Assembly: GCA_947628955.1 (NCBI GenBank)
Contig: CANRBX010000016.1
Span: forward strand, 1 to 51,261
Reading direction: 5' to 3'
Source of the DNA: an uncultured Lachnospiraceae bacterium
GTDB lineage: Bacteria; Bacillota; Clostridia; Lachnospirales; Lachnospiraceae
DNA length: 51,261 nucleotides
Made by a program: the position numbers and the translations under genes. Positions 32,584 to 42,155 of this stretch are shown one piece after another (within the stretch, counting starts at the first letter, position 1; the number at the start of each line of letters is the position of its first letter). The notes beneath the pieces are model-generated. The model saw nothing but the letters and a program-made list of their open reading frames with translations, did not search any database and was not told where the DNA came from.

Positions 32584-33516
32584 CTAAAAATTAATCCGTT
32601 CCTCTTCAATCACCAGCGGCCGGTTCATAACTCTCTGATTGATACTGCTCACATATTCTCCGATAAATCCGATAAAGAAAAGCTGCAGCGATCCCAGCAT
32701 AAACATTCCGATCAGCACCGGGGCCATTCCCGCAGCGAAACGATCCCACCAGATCAGCTTAAAAATCAGATATAATATACCAAAGAAAGCACTCAGGAAA
32801 CCGCAGAACATCCCTATAAATGTGCAAAGCCTCAATCCGATCTTCGTATATGAAGTAACGCTCAGCATTGCCGCATCATAAAGACTGTAAAAATTATTTT
32901 TGCTTTTTCCCGCCCTGCGCTTTGGCTGCTCATAAGGGATCTCTTTTCTCTTGTAACCTAATTCTGCAACAATCCCCCGCAGAAACGGAGTCGGATCTTT
33001 CAGTTCGCGGAGAACCTGAATAAAATCCTTATCATATAGTCCAGAACCTGTAAAATGTTCGATCTGCTCTATATCCGAAAATTTTTTCACCAGATGATAG
33101 TACAGACTTCTCAGGCCATACATAATCCGGCTCTCCTGGCTGCTGGTCTTAATGCCGATCACAATCTTGTAGCCCTTTTCCCATTCGGCAACATATTGAG
33201 GAATCAATTCGACCGGATCCTGGAAATCACAGACCATCGTAATCGTGCAGTCTCCGGTTGTCTGCAGCATTCCATAATACGGAGAATTAAACTGTCCGAA
33301 ATTCTTAGCATTAAATATCGCTTTTATCCTCGGATTCTGTGCGCAAATCTGTCTGAGTTTCTCTCGAGTAGTATCCTTAGAGTCATTATCAATAAAAATC
33401 AGTTCATAATCATAAGAAGACAATTCTTTTTCAAATATATCAGTTATCGCCTCACTCATAGGGATAACATTATCCTCTTCATTATAACAGGGAATCAATA
33501 CACTGATCTTTTTCAT
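32584..33516 (-). CDS. GT2 polyisoprenyl-phosphate glycosyltransferase (GtrB-like)
   Basis: A 310-residue family 2 transferase with ISVLIPCYNEEDNV at the N-terminus, the DxD-region segment MVCDFQDPVEL, and two C-terminal membrane helices (TFIGMFCGFLSAFFGILYL and the LIGMFMLGSLQLFFIGFIG segment). This architecture is that of GtrB/Dpm1-type enzymes that load a sugar onto undecaprenyl phosphate at the cytoplasmic face. The ATG shares one base with the stop of the TPP-enzyme gene (TGATG). The sugar could be the CDP-derived product of the neighbouring genes. Confidence 0.88.
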   Translation of the reverse strand: MKKISVLIPCYNEEDNVIPMSEAITDIFEKELSSYDYELIFIDNDSKDTTREKLRQICAQNPRIKAIFNAKNFGQFNSPYYGMLQTTGDCTITMVCDFQDPVELIPQYVAEWEKGYKIVIGIKTSSQESRIMYGLRSLYYHLVKKFSDIEQIEHFTGSGLYDKDFIQVLRELKDPTPFLRGIVAELGYKRKEIPYEQPKRRAGKSKNNFYSLYDAAMLSVTSYTKIGLRLCTFIGMFCGFLSAFFGILYLIFKLIWWDRFAAGMAPVLIGMFMLGSLQLFFIGFIGEYVSSINQRVMNRPLVIEEERINF

Positions 33517-35321
33517 CAAAACACCCTCTTATTCTCCTCATATTCCTCACGCGGCAGAAATGGAAACATATCATCAATCTCCGGCGAGACAATCCGTCCG
33601 TCCGGCAAGACCTTCGAAGACAGCTTCGGAGCGAAGTTCTGTGTTTCGTCCAGAATTACTTCACACAGAACCGGACCCTCGACAGCTTTTATTTCCCGTA
33701 TTACATCCAAAATATGTTCTGCATCATCAATTCTCCTGTAGGGAAGATTAAAACCATATGCAATACGTTCAAAATCAGGAAAACTCAGCCCATTTCCATC
33801 GCATACACCAACCAGCGGCCGATCTTTGAACAGATTTGTCTGTGTCTGCCGGATAGAATGGTATCCATTATTATTCAAAATAAAAAGCTTGATATTCAAA
33901 TGATTATAAACCACTGTCTGGAGTTCCTGCATGTTCATCATAAAGCTTCCGTCACCATCCAGGCAAATCGTAATTTCATTGCCTGATGCGACATCAGCTC
34001 CTATGGCTGCCGGAAATCCATATCCCATCGCCGCACATCCTGAATTAGTAAACAGGCGCTGTCCTTTCTTCAGCTTCAGGGCCTGAAAAGAAATCACACA
34101 GGCACTTCCATTACCACAGATTATCTTATCCCCTTCATCCAGCGCTTCCGATAGTTTCGACATGAATACATATGGATTAATCGGTGTTTTGTTGTTATAA
34201 TACTCAGGCAGAGTCGCAGGATATCTTCCATTTATATTCCTGGCCCAATCTAACCATTCTGGTTTTCCTGTAATCAGGCCCTGTGCTTCTATTTGCAGGT
34301 TTAAATCATGCATCACATCTGCCACGTTCGCCCAGACAGGAAAATCAACATGAACCGTCGGTTTTTCCAATTCTGCCCTATCAATATCAACAACAATTTT
34401 ATACGCATACGGGGCAAATTCTTTATAATTATAGCTTATCTGGCGAATATTCAGCCTGCATCCAAGCACCAGAAGCAAATCGCTGTTTTGTACCACAAAA
34501 TTTCCGCCGCGTGTTCCTACCGTACCGGGACGACCGCAGAACAACGGATGCTCATCCCACAGCAAATCGTGAGCATTCCAGGCTGTAACAACCGGTATAT
34601 TCAATTTTTCTATTAATCTGAGGAATTCATCATATGCCCCGGATAATCTGATCCCTGTTCCTGCAAAGACGACAGGTCTTTCCGCTTCTGCTATTTTAGA
34701 TAAAATTATCTGGGAATCGGACGGATTATATACCGGGCATTCTCCTGCTGATAATTCCGCCGTATCAAAAGAGCACAATTTCTCTGTCTCCACAACCGCT
34801 GCCTGCACATCCAACGGTATATCCAGCCAGACCGGGCCGCCCCGGCCATTCTGACATAACCACCAGGCTTTTTCCAAATGATAACGTATTGAATCCGGGT
34901 CGGTAACCATATATGCATATTTAGTCATCGTTTTAACACAGTCTACAATTTGGAATTCCTGATCCCCAAGCTGGCGCAGCGGCACATTCGTCGACCATGT
35001 AGTCGTTTCCCGTTTGACCTGTCCGGAAATTATAAACATTGGAATAGAATCAAGCCATCCGCCGAGGACTCCTGTGATCGCATTTGTTCCGCCGGGCCCA
35101 CTGGTCACGCATATGGATGCAACTCTGCCGCTCAGTCTGGCGTAAGCCTCCGCCGCTATTGCACACGCCTGTTCATGGTGATTATAAATGCTCTCCAGGC
35201 CCTCTTTATGCCCCAATGCATCATTCAAATGCATTGCCCCGCCGCCGGTCACTGTAAAATTATGGGTCACACCATGTGCCACTAAAAAGTCAGCTATATA
35301 CTCTGCAACTTTTTTTTTCAT
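33516..35321 (-). CDS. Thiamine-diphosphate-dependent enzyme, acetolactate synthase/YerE-like
   Basis: A 601-residue ThDP enzyme of the acetolactate synthase superfamily. The cofactor-activating Glu (E50, HHEQACAIAAEAYAR), SGPGGTNAITGV, and the C-terminal ThDP motif ICLDGDGSFMMN...NNNGY are all present. Size and domain order match catalytic subunits, but a branched-chain amino acid role is unlikely in this position. In yersiniose synthesis, YerE, a relative, transfers a two-carbon unit from pyruvate to C4 of CDP-3,6-dideoxy-hexos-4-ulose. A similar C-branching step is inferred here because rfbF/G/H provide exactly that acceptor. GGGAGG precedes the start. Confidence 0.85.
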   Translation of the reverse strand: MKKKVAEYIADFLVAHGVTHNFTVTGGGAMHLNDALGHKEGLESIYNHHEQACAIAAEAYARLSGRVASICVTSGPGGTNAITGVLGGWLDSIPMFIISGQVKRETTTWSTNVPLRQLGDQEFQIVDCVKTMTKYAYMVTDPDSIRYHLEKAWWLCQNGRGGPVWLDIPLDVQAAVVETEKLCSFDTAELSAGECPVYNPSDSQIILSKIAEAERPVVFAGTGIRLSGAYDEFLRLIEKLNIPVVTAWNAHDLLWDEHPLFCGRPGTVGTRGGNFVVQNSDLLLVLGCRLNIRQISYNYKEFAPYAYKIVVDIDRAELEKPTVHVDFPVWANVADVMHDLNLQIEAQGLITGKPEWLDWARNINGRYPATLPEYYNNKTPINPYVFMSKLSEALDEGDKIICGNGSACVISFQALKLKKGQRLFTNSGCAAMGYGFPAAIGADVASGNEITICLDGDGSFMMNMQELQTVVYNHLNIKLFILNNNGYHSIRQTQTNLFKDRPLVGVCDGNGLSFPDFERIAYGFNLPYRRIDDAEHILDVIREIKAVEGPVLCEVILDETQNFAPKLSSKVLPDGRIVSPEIDDMFPFLPREEYEENKRVF

Positions 35322-35332
35322 TGTCAGCCTCC

Positions 35333-35995
35333 CTATTCCTTCTCAAAAAACTGTACTATATCCATCGGAGTTTCTGCATAGCCAATCGCTCCAAACTGCA
35401 TAACATCTTGCTGTGATTTAAAATCAAATCCATAGGTAACACCTAAAAAAGGCATCTGCATCTGCTGTGCACCCACTGCGTCATGCGAACTGTCGCCGAT
35501 CATAACTGCCTGCCTGAAATCATGGCACCCCAAATCTTCCATGCATTTTCTTATGATATCTGCTTTTTTTAACTTATTATAAAAATCGGCACCATATATT
35601 ATGTCAGAATAATGATCAAATTTAAAATGCTTCATAATTGCCTCTGCATAATCCTGACGTTTATAAGTAGCAATCGCTATCTTTACTCCGAGCTTTGCGA
35701 TCCTGTCCATTGCCTCATAAATCCCGTCATAAGGCGAGGCCAGAAACAGGTATTCATTTTTATAATGATTCCGAAAACAATCTGCAAGCTCCTGAAGAAC
35801 CGCCCCACTAAGACCATAAACTCTGGCAAATGAGTCATGGATCGGCGGGCCGATAAATGTAAGCAGTTGATCCTCCCTCAATGGAGCAAGGCCCTTATCC
35901 TGTATTGTCCGTTTTACTGAAGCAATCACTCCTTCCGTAGTATCCAGCAATGTGCCATCCACATCAAATACAGCAATTTTATACTTATCATTCAT
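35333..35995 (-). CDS. HAD-superfamily phosphatase (phosphoglycolate phosphatase-like)
   Basis: A 220-residue HAD hydrolase with the nucleophile motif FDVDGTLLDT, the helical cap, IAIATYKR (motif II), the Lys of motif III near LKKADIIRKC, and MIGDSSHDAVGA (motif IV). It probably removes a phosphate from a small sugar or acid phosphate. It lies 3 nt after the aldolase gene and 11 nt before the ThDP-enzyme gene, so it probably belongs to the same biosynthetic step series; its substrate is unknown. Confidence 0.82.
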   Translation of the reverse strand: MNDKYKIAVFDVDGTLLDTTEGVIASVKRTIQDKGLAPLREDQLLTFIGPPIHDSFARVYGLSGAVLQELADCFRNHYKNEYLFLASPYDGIYEAMDRIAKLGVKIAIATYKRQDYAEAIMKHFKFDHYSDIIYGADFYNKLKKADIIRKCMEDLGCHDFRQAVMIGDSSHDAVGAQQMQMPFLGVTYGFDFKSQQDVMQFGAIGYAETPMDIVQFFEKE

Positions 35996-35998
35996 TCT

Positions 35999-37615
35999 TC
36001 AACTTATCTCGCTTTCTGTATAAAAACTATCCGTAATAAATTCAACCTGTAATTGCTCTGCCACACTCTTTAAATACGTCCTGACATATCCGTTCAGATA
36101 ATCCGCCTGCCGTCTGGAAAACCAGTATTCCATCCTTGGATTATAATAATTACATTCTGTCTGCGAATAGCCATCCAGCCCTGCGCAGGCAGCACTGTCA
36201 ATTTTCAGCATCACAAGTACCTTCAGCAGCATCACGAATGAATTATCTACAATCTTTGCTTCCTGATCCAAAAGCCTGCCATTATTCAGCGTAAACTGAA
36301 AGCTTCCGCCCTTTGTCCTTGTCACATTCGAAGTTGCGATTATCCTGACATTACTGTTCTTACACTCACGCAGTGCATTATTTACACAATTATACCTTCT
36401 GCTGTTGCAGAGAAATACATAATCCACGTGAAAAGCGCCCGGAATATAATTTATGGATATCACAGTCGGATGCTCACAGTCAATATAGTCCCTGACACGC
36501 TGTTCCTGAAGCTGAATATTCTTTCCGGGGCCGAGTATCAATAATTTCTTCTCCGACAGTTCCTGCCGCAAATGCTCCAGGTCAGCCCTGTCGTCGCACT
36601 CTGTTCTCTGATATTGAAAATACAGTTCTTCAATATGCTTCTGGCTGTACAACAGTCTTTTCTCATACTCAATCTCACTCAGGATCTCATTAATCGATTT
36701 GACCGACAATGTATGCTTGTCCATCAGGAACTTCACATAGTTCGGATGGCAGTTATTAGACGCAGCAAGATAATAAAACAAGTTATAACCCCACGGGCTT
36801 TTCTTGTATTCCTGCATAATATTCCCGTCAATTGCCTCGAGGATCTGACTGATGTCATAATTTTTTCCGTATTGCTCGTTCAGATGCATCGCCAGAAGTT
36901 CAATCGGAGTGTTTCCGGCGCTCTTTCCCATTCCATACAGCGTTGCATCCACAACAACTGCATGTCTGGCATTTGCCTTCAGCATTTCAATACAGTTGGC
37001 GTATCCAAGCTGAAAATTATTATGAGAATGATAACCAATCTGGATTTCCGGCAGCACGTGTTCATCAAGCATTTCATAATAATGCATCAGGCTGTTCTGG
37101 TGCAGAAGGCCATATGTATCTACCATTGACACTGCAAACGGCCTGAGATCATTGACGAGGCCGATCAGCTCCATCAATTCACCGTCAGAATAGCTGGTAA
37201 TCGAAACAAGCTGCACAAACACCTTGTAACCCAGTTCCTTTACCTGGCGGCAAAAATCAATCGCCTCGTGCATGATATGTTTCTTAAAAATCACCCGTAT
37301 CCCATCAAGGTAACTGTCCTCACATCGTGTAAGATGGCTTATTCCGCAGGTTCCATAGTCGATCATGCCTACTACCATAGCCCGCTTTGCATCTACACTG
37401 CCATAAATTTTGCGCACACAATCCGTATCCGGCATAATGCTGCGGTTGATATCAAAGTCTCTTCTCTCATCCAGAAAACCGATCTCAATGATATCGACAT
37501 TACTGCTCACAAGCCGCTCAAACATACTGATCAGGTTTTCATGGCCGAACTCCCAGTCGTTCACATATCCGCCGTCGCGCAATGTGCAGTCAAGCAGACT
37601 GATTCTTTTTTCCAT
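35999..37615 (-). CDS. DRE-TIM (HMG-CoA lyase-like) aldolase with extra C-terminal domain
   Basis: A 538-residue protein. Residues 1-~300 are an HMGL-like/4-hydroxy-2-oxovalerate aldolase-type barrel: LLDCTLRDGGY (R13, D14), metal-binding HSH (H196, H198) and LYGMGKSAGNTPIELL. Residues ~335-538 form an additional domain with ILGPGKNIQ, PTVISINYIP and DYVFLCNSRRY, reminiscent of a Rossmann-like glycan-biosynthesis domain, which I cannot name. The chemistry would be aldol addition or cleavage involving pyruvate. Tight packing with the ThDP enzyme, the HAD phosphatase and RfbH suggests it makes the 2-oxo acid donor, or acts on the keto-sugar itself. GAGGAGG precedes the start. Confidence 0.82.
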   Translation of the reverse strand: MEKRISLLDCTLRDGGYVNDWEFGHENLISMFERLVSSNVDIIEIGFLDERRDFDINRSIMPDTDCVRKIYGSVDAKRAMVVGMIDYGTCGISHLTRCEDSYLDGIRVIFKKHIMHEAIDFCRQVKELGYKVFVQLVSITSYSDGELMELIGLVNDLRPFAVSMVDTYGLLHQNSLMHYYEMLDEHVLPEIQIGYHSHNNFQLGYANCIEMLKANARHAVVVDATLYGMGKSAGNTPIELLAMHLNEQYGKNYDISQILEAIDGNIMQEYKKSPWGYNLFYYLAASNNCHPNYVKFLMDKHTLSVKSINEILSEIEYEKRLLYSQKHIEELYFQYQRTECDDRADLEHLRQELSEKKLLILGPGKNIQLQEQRVRDYIDCEHPTVISINYIPGAFHVDYVFLCNSRRYNCVNNALRECKNSNVRIIATSNVTRTKGGSFQFTLNNGRLLDQEAKIVDNSFVMLLKVLVMLKIDSAACAGLDGYSQTECNYYNPRMEYWFSRRQADYLNGYVRTYLKSVAEQLQVEFITDSFYTESEIS

Positions 37616-37624
37616 AAGCCCTCC

Positions 37625-38965
37625 TCAGGCATTCACCGCCTCAATAATGACTCTTGCCATATAATCTATCATTTCGTCTGTCATTCCCGGATAAACTCCT
37701 ACCCAGAAAGTGTCGTTCATAATACGGTCAGTATTTTTCAGATCACCGATAATGCGATATCCTCTTCCCTGTGCCCGCATCTGGTCAAAGCAGGGGTGCT
37801 TTGTAAGGTTTCCCGCAAAAAGCATTCGCGTCTGAACGCCATGTTTCTCCACATAATCCACTATCCTGCCGCGCTGTACCCCTTCCCTGCATGTAAGCAG
37901 GAATCCAAACCAGCTTGGCTGCGAATTTTCGCATGCCACCGGAAGAATCAGTCTGTCTTCTGCAGGCTTCAGCGCATTCAGCAGCCGTTCAAAATTATGG
38001 CGCCTGCGTTCCACAAACGAAGGGAACTTCTCGATCTGGGCACATCCGATTGCTGCCTGCATGTCCGTTGCTTTCAAATTATAGCCAAAATGAGAATAAA
38101 CATATTTGTGATCATAGCCTAAGGGAAGCTCCCCATACTGCCGGTCAAATCTGTGGCCACACAGATTGTCCTGTCCGGACGCACATACGCAGTCCCTGCC
38201 CCAGTCACGGAAGGAGCGAATGCACCTGTTCAGAAGCGGATTATTCGTATACACTGCACCTCCCTCACCCATCGTCATATGATGAGGCGGATAAAAACTG
38301 GATGTCCCGATATCTCCGACCGTGCCTGTAAACTTTTCCTCACCGTCAATTACATATTTCGTGCCGAGTGCATCACAGTTATCCTCAATCAGCCACAGAT
38401 TATGCCTGTCGCAGAATTCTCTGACTGCAGCCAGATCAAAAGGATTGCCCAGTGTATGCGCAGCCATCACCAGCTTTGTCTTATCTGACAATGCCATTTC
38501 CAATTGTGTGACATCCAGATTATACTGGGGAATCGTCACGTCAATAAATACCGGAACCACCCCATACTGAATTGCCGGAGTTACCGTGGTCGGAAACCCG
38601 GCAGCTACTGTGATCATCTCATCCCCCGGGCGCACCTGGCGATCCCCAAGCAAAGGAGATGTAAGCGCCATGAATGCACACAGATTCGCAGAAGAACCTG
38701 AATTCACCAACGAGCAGTGTTTCACCTTAAGATAATCTGCAAATTTCTTTTCAAACTCCTTCGTATACCTTCCGGAAGTCAGCCAGAACTCCAACGCGGA
38801 ATCTACCAGATTCATCATCTCAGCTCTGTCATACACCCTGGAAGCGTACGGAATTCTCTGCCCCTCCACAAACGCCTTCTTCTGATTATGATACGTGTCG
38901 CAGTATTCTCCCACCATCTCCAGAATCTGCGTCTTTGCCTGCTGCTCCGTCATGTTCTTAAACAT
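37625..38965 (-). CDS. rfbH: CDP-4-dehydro-6-deoxyglucose 3-dehydratase
   Basis: A 446-residue PMP/[2Fe-2S] enzyme that removes the 3-OH of CDP-4-dehydro-6-deoxyglucose, together with a separate reductase. The diagnostic change from aminotransferases is present: His replaces the PLP-binding Lys in SSFYPPHHMTMGEGG (H228/H229). The iron-sulfur cysteines can be placed at C197, C259, C261 and C269 (DCVCASGQDNLCG), spaced as in Yersinia E1. AGGAGAAGG precedes the start. The partner reductase (E3/ddhD) is not in the window. The product is the 3,6-dideoxy-4-keto sugar on which C4-branching or reduction acts. Confidence 0.95.
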   Translation of the reverse strand: MFKNMTEQQAKTQILEMVGEYCDTYHNQKKAFVEGQRIPYASRVYDRAEMMNLVDSALEFWLTSGRYTKEFEKKFADYLKVKHCSLVNSGSSANLCAFMALTSPLLGDRQVRPGDEMITVAAGFPTTVTPAIQYGVVPVFIDVTIPQYNLDVTQLEMALSDKTKLVMAAHTLGNPFDLAAVREFCDRHNLWLIEDNCDALGTKYVIDGEEKFTGTVGDIGTSSFYPPHHMTMGEGGAVYTNNPLLNRCIRSFRDWGRDCVCASGQDNLCGHRFDRQYGELPLGYDHKYVYSHFGYNLKATDMQAAIGCAQIEKFPSFVERRRHNFERLLNALKPAEDRLILPVACENSQPSWFGFLLTCREGVQRGRIVDYVEKHGVQTRMLFAGNLTKHPCFDQMRAQGRGYRIIGDLKNTDRIMNDTFWVGVYPGMTDEMIDYMARVIIEAVNA

Positions 38966-39022
38966 TATCCTTCTCCTTTCACCTCTTTTATCCCAAATCT
39001 CATCGTCAAAAGCTTCTCTGTA

Positions 39023-40087
39023 CTATTCGGTTTCCTTCAAAACGCAGTGTACTATCTTTCCGCAATAGCGAACAACACTAACTCCTGCTACCGGCAAAAT
39101 AACCATTCCCCAGAAAACAATCCCTCTTCTCAGCCATATATTACTATTTAATACAGGGAATAAATTCAGCAGCACATCCCTTACCAGAAGATGATACATA
39201 AATGTATATAAAGTATTTTTTCCAAGAAGAGTTATCATATTAACTAATTTTTCCAGCCAGCTGACCTGTATGTTGCTGACCATTGTAAACACGGAAAACA
39301 GAAGAAACAGCGTGATGAGCGCATACACCATAAGCTCTATGCTGGGCGGATTCAGGCCATCCCCCCAATAGGCCAGCATCCATTTGTCAAATGGTAATCT
39401 TCCATATAGCCTCAGCCGCAGCCAGACACCCCAGATACAGCCTGCAAGCCCAGCACACGTCAAATATTCCCACAGCTTTTTTAAATGCAGAACTCTGCTG
39501 TTCGATAATATGATGCCCATATAAAACAGCAATAAATAAGTTCCTCCAAAAAGATACTGACCGCCTCCATAAACAGGGAGGATGTATGTCTTTTGTATAA
39601 AAACATAAGAAAAATATCCCAGAGCAAGCAAACTGGCAGCGTGCCATACCGCGGCATATTTCTGTTTTATACAAAATTTATACCAGCTCAGCAGGAAAGG
39701 TGATATCAGCATAATCTGCAAAAAGAAAAGTAAATAATAAAATGGCGGCTGAATATCGAAGCTAATTATATGGTTAACGTACGTTCTTAAATCCAGACAT
39801 CCCGAATAATACGCTTGTATTATCAAAGTTGCTGCTGCGTATTGGCCAAACAGTCTTCCACATTTTTTCAGCTGATATGTATAGGGCTTTCGGCGCTGAC
39901 AGGACAGCCCGGCCGAAATTCCGGATAATAATATAAACAGGCTCACAGAAAAATAGGTCGTCTGCGCAAATAATTGATCATTATAACAAAAACCACAGCA
40001 ATGATTCACGACAACTGCAATGATTGCTATAGCCTTTGCACAATCGATCCATTTTATCCTGCCTGATACAGTATTCCTTTCTCTCAT
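39023..40087 (-). CDS. Acyltransferase-3 family membrane protein
   Basis: A 354-residue integral membrane protein with about ten helices, starting IKWIDCAKAIAIIAVVVNHCC, the acyltransferase-3 entry motif with the conserved His (VNHC). Proteins of this family O-acetylate or O-acylate surface polysaccharides or lipids on the outer face. GGAGAG precedes the start. One of three such genes in the operon, so the glycan is probably acylated at several places. Confidence 0.82.
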   Translation of the reverse strand: MRERNTVSGRIKWIDCAKAIAIIAVVVNHCCGFCYNDQLFAQTTYFSVSLFILLSGISAGLSCQRRKPYTYQLKKCGRLFGQYAAATLIIQAYYSGCLDLRTYVNHIISFDIQPPFYYLLFFLQIMLISPFLLSWYKFCIKQKYAAVWHAASLLALGYFSYVFIQKTYILPVYGGGQYLFGGTYLLLFYMGIILSNSRVLHLKKLWEYLTCAGLAGCIWGVWLRLRLYGRLPFDKWMLAYWGDGLNPPSIELMVYALITLFLLFSVFTMVSNIQVSWLEKLVNMITLLGKNTLYTFMYHLLVRDVLLNLFPVLNSNIWLRRGIVFWGMVILPVAGVSVVRYCGKIVHCVLKETE

Positions 40088-40105
40088 ATTCTCTCCGTAT
40101 TTTAA

Positions 40106-41203
40106 TCAGACATAAAATTCATTCAGGCTGTCAATTACATATTGCTGTTCTTCTTCTGTCATCCCATTATAAAGCGGTAAAGAAAGTACCTCATCTGCAA
40201 ACCGCTCTGTAATTGGAAGTGCTCCGCGCTGTATATTCAGATATCTGTATGCCTCTGAGAGGTGCGGAGGGATCGGGTAATGAATAGTCGTCCCAATTTC
40301 CCGTTCATTTAAATACTCTATTAATTTATCCCGCGCTCCACAATGAATCACATACTGGTGCCATACTGTCGTGGCTCCTTCTCGAATCTCGGGTAATTTT
40401 ATTACAGGATTAGTCAACTGCTCAGAATAAGTTCTGCATAACCTTCTTCTTTCTTCCGTGAGATCATGCAAATGTGTCAGGCGTACTCTCAAAAGACCGG
40501 CCTGCAGTTCATCTAATCTGGAGTTTGCTCCGACAACTTTATTATAGTATCTTTTCTCACTGCCATAATTCCGAAAAATTCTAACGGCTTCTGCGATCGC
40601 CGCGTCATCTGTCACTATGGCTCCCGCATCTCCAAAAGCACCCAGGTTTTTGGATGGATAAAACGAAAAACATCCAATATCGCCAAATGTACCCGTCATT
40701 TTACCATTAAAGGACGCCCCGTGCGACTGAGCACAGTCCTCCACAAGACGCAGATTATATTTTCGGGCCAGTTCCACAATCGGTGCCATATTAGAAGCCT
40801 GTCCATATAAATGAACGACCAGAATGGCTTTTGTCTTACTGGTTATCTTCTCTTCTATTTTGGATGCATCGATATTATTGTATTCATCCGGTTCAACAAA
40901 AACCGGTGTAGCCCCATTTATTGTGATCCCCATCACGCTTGCAATGTACGTATTTCCCTGCACAATTACTTCATCACCAGGCCCGATCTTCAGTACACGA
41001 AAAGCTATCCACAATGCATCCAGTCCGCTGGCCAAACCCACACAATATTTTGAGCTCAGATATTGCGCAAATTCTTCTTCAAATGATCGGACTTCTTTTC
41101 CCAAAATATACCAGCCCGATCTAAGCACCTGAAGGGCTTTCTCTTCGTATTCTTTCTGATACATTTCAAATCCGCGGTCCATGCGGTTCGGCATTATCTT
41201 CAT
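40106..41203 (-). CDS. DegT-family 3-keto sugar aminotransferase (FdtB/QdtB-like)
   Basis: A 365-residue PLP aminotransferase of the sugar-nucleotide type. PLP-binding Lys is K185 (SFYPSKNLGAFGDAG), with the conserved DCAQSHGA before it. The closest pattern I recall is FdtB/QdtB, which aminates dTDP-3-dehydro-6-deoxyhexose to dTDP-3-amino-3,6-dideoxyhexose (Fuc3N or Qui3N). A FdtA-like ketoisomerase two genes upstream supports this. The start at 41203 with AGGAGAGG lies inside the end of the upstream transferase gene (38-bp overlap). RmlA and RmlB are expected elsewhere. Confidence 0.88.
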   Translation of the reverse strand: MKIMPNRMDRGFEMYQKEYEEKALQVLRSGWYILGKEVRSFEEEFAQYLSSKYCVGLASGLDALWIAFRVLKIGPGDEVIVQGNTYIASVMGITINGATPVFVEPDEYNNIDASKIEEKITSKTKAILVVHLYGQASNMAPIVELARKYNLRLVEDCAQSHGASFNGKMTGTFGDIGCFSFYPSKNLGAFGDAGAIVTDDAAIAEAVRIFRNYGSEKRYYNKVVGANSRLDELQAGLLRVRLTHLHDLTEERRRLCRTYSEQLTNPVIKLPEIREGATTVWHQYVIHCGARDKLIEYLNEREIGTTIHYPIPPHLSEAYRYLNIQRGALPITERFADEVLSLPLYNGMTEEEQQYVIDSLNEFYV

Positions 41204-42155
41204 CGCTTTGCCTCTCCTTTTCTTCTTTTCCGACAATCTGATTCTCATTTTCTATAATGTAAGTCGGCCGGTTTCTTGAAGCATCAAATGTACGCCAAAG
41301 GTATCCGCCCAAAATGCCAAGCGTCATCATAATTACCCCAAAGCTAAACAGATTGAAAATAAACAGAGTTGTCCAGCCATTTACCTGAATCATCCCCATA
41401 AGCTTAAATATAAAAACAATTATCCCCCATATTACCGCTCCCACAATTGATATCGTTCCAACTATGGATACCAGCGTGATGGGAAAGGTTGAAAAACTAA
41501 ATAATGTGTCTGACACAAGGCGGATTTTCTTTCTCAAAGTCCATTTGCTGGTACCTATCTCACGTGCCAATCTGACATATGGTATCTGTTCCGTCTTAAA
41601 ACCACTCCAGAGTATTTGTCCCGTTAACGCGCTATTCCTTTCATCCAGAGCCAGCAGCACCCGGATCACTTTCCGATCCAGCAAATATACATCAAAGCCT
41701 CCCTTGGGCATATTGGCAAGCGCTGTCTTTCTGACCATCCAGTAATACATATTAGCAAACAGTCTCTGGTTAAATTTTTCCTCACGTCCCTGTCTTACAG
41801 CCAAAACAACATTATTCCCTCTTTTCCAGCTTTCTACCATCTCCAGGATTAATTCCGTAGGCTCCTGCAAATCTGCAGCCTTAATCACCGCACAGTCCCC
41901 TGTACATTTTTCCAGTCCACATAAAATTGCAGCATGCGAACCGAAATTGCGGGAAAGGCTGACAATTTTTATATTAGAATCCAGAGCTGTCAGCTCTTTC
42001 ATCACATCATAGCTCTTATCTTTCGACCCGTCATTTACCATGACTATTTCATAATCACAATCAATCACCGCAATAAATTTCTTCCGGATGTCCTCATAAA
42101 GCAGGCGAAGGTTGTCCTCATTATAGTACACTGGTATCACAATCGATATTTTCAT
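41166..42155 (-). CDS. GT2 polyisoprenyl-phosphate glycosyltransferase (GtrB-like), second copy
   Basis: A 329-residue family 2 transferase: ISIVIPVYYNEDNLR, MVNDGSKDKSYD, AADLQEPTELI, then two C-terminal helices and a charged tail. Same architecture as the transferase at 32584-33516 but clearly divergent in sequence, so probably a different sugar donor. The start overlaps the FdtA-like stop (ATGA), and its end overlaps the aminotransferase start by 38 bp. This tight coupling suggests it handles the amino-deoxyhexose. Confidence 0.88.
   Translation of the reverse strand: MKISIVIPVYYNEDNLRLLYEDIRKKFIAVIDCDYEIVMVNDGSKDKSYDVMKELTALDSNIKIVSLSRNFGSHAAILCGLEKCTGDCAVIKAADLQEPTELILEMVESWKRGNNVVLAVRQGREEKFNQRLFANMYYWMVRKTALANMPKGGFDVYLLDRKVIRVLLALDERNSALTGQILWSGFKTEQIPYVRLAREIGTSKWTLRKKIRLVSDTLFSFSTFPITLVSIVGTISIVGAVIWGIIVFIFKLMGMIQVNGWTTLFIFNLFSFGVIMMTLGILGGYLWRTFDASRNRPTYIIENENQIVGKEEKERQSDEDNAEPHGPRI

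Noticed and set aside
33516-35321. Calling the ThDP gene ilvB (acetolactate synthase for valine/isoleucine)
   Set aside because: No ilvN, ilvC or other branched-chain genes are near; it is packed among CDP-sugar genes, so a biosynthetic sugar role is more likely.
37625-38965. Calling this gene a sugar aminotransferase
   Set aside because: It has the DegT fold, but His replaces the PLP-binding Lys and four iron-sulfur cysteines are present, so it is the RfbH dehydratase.
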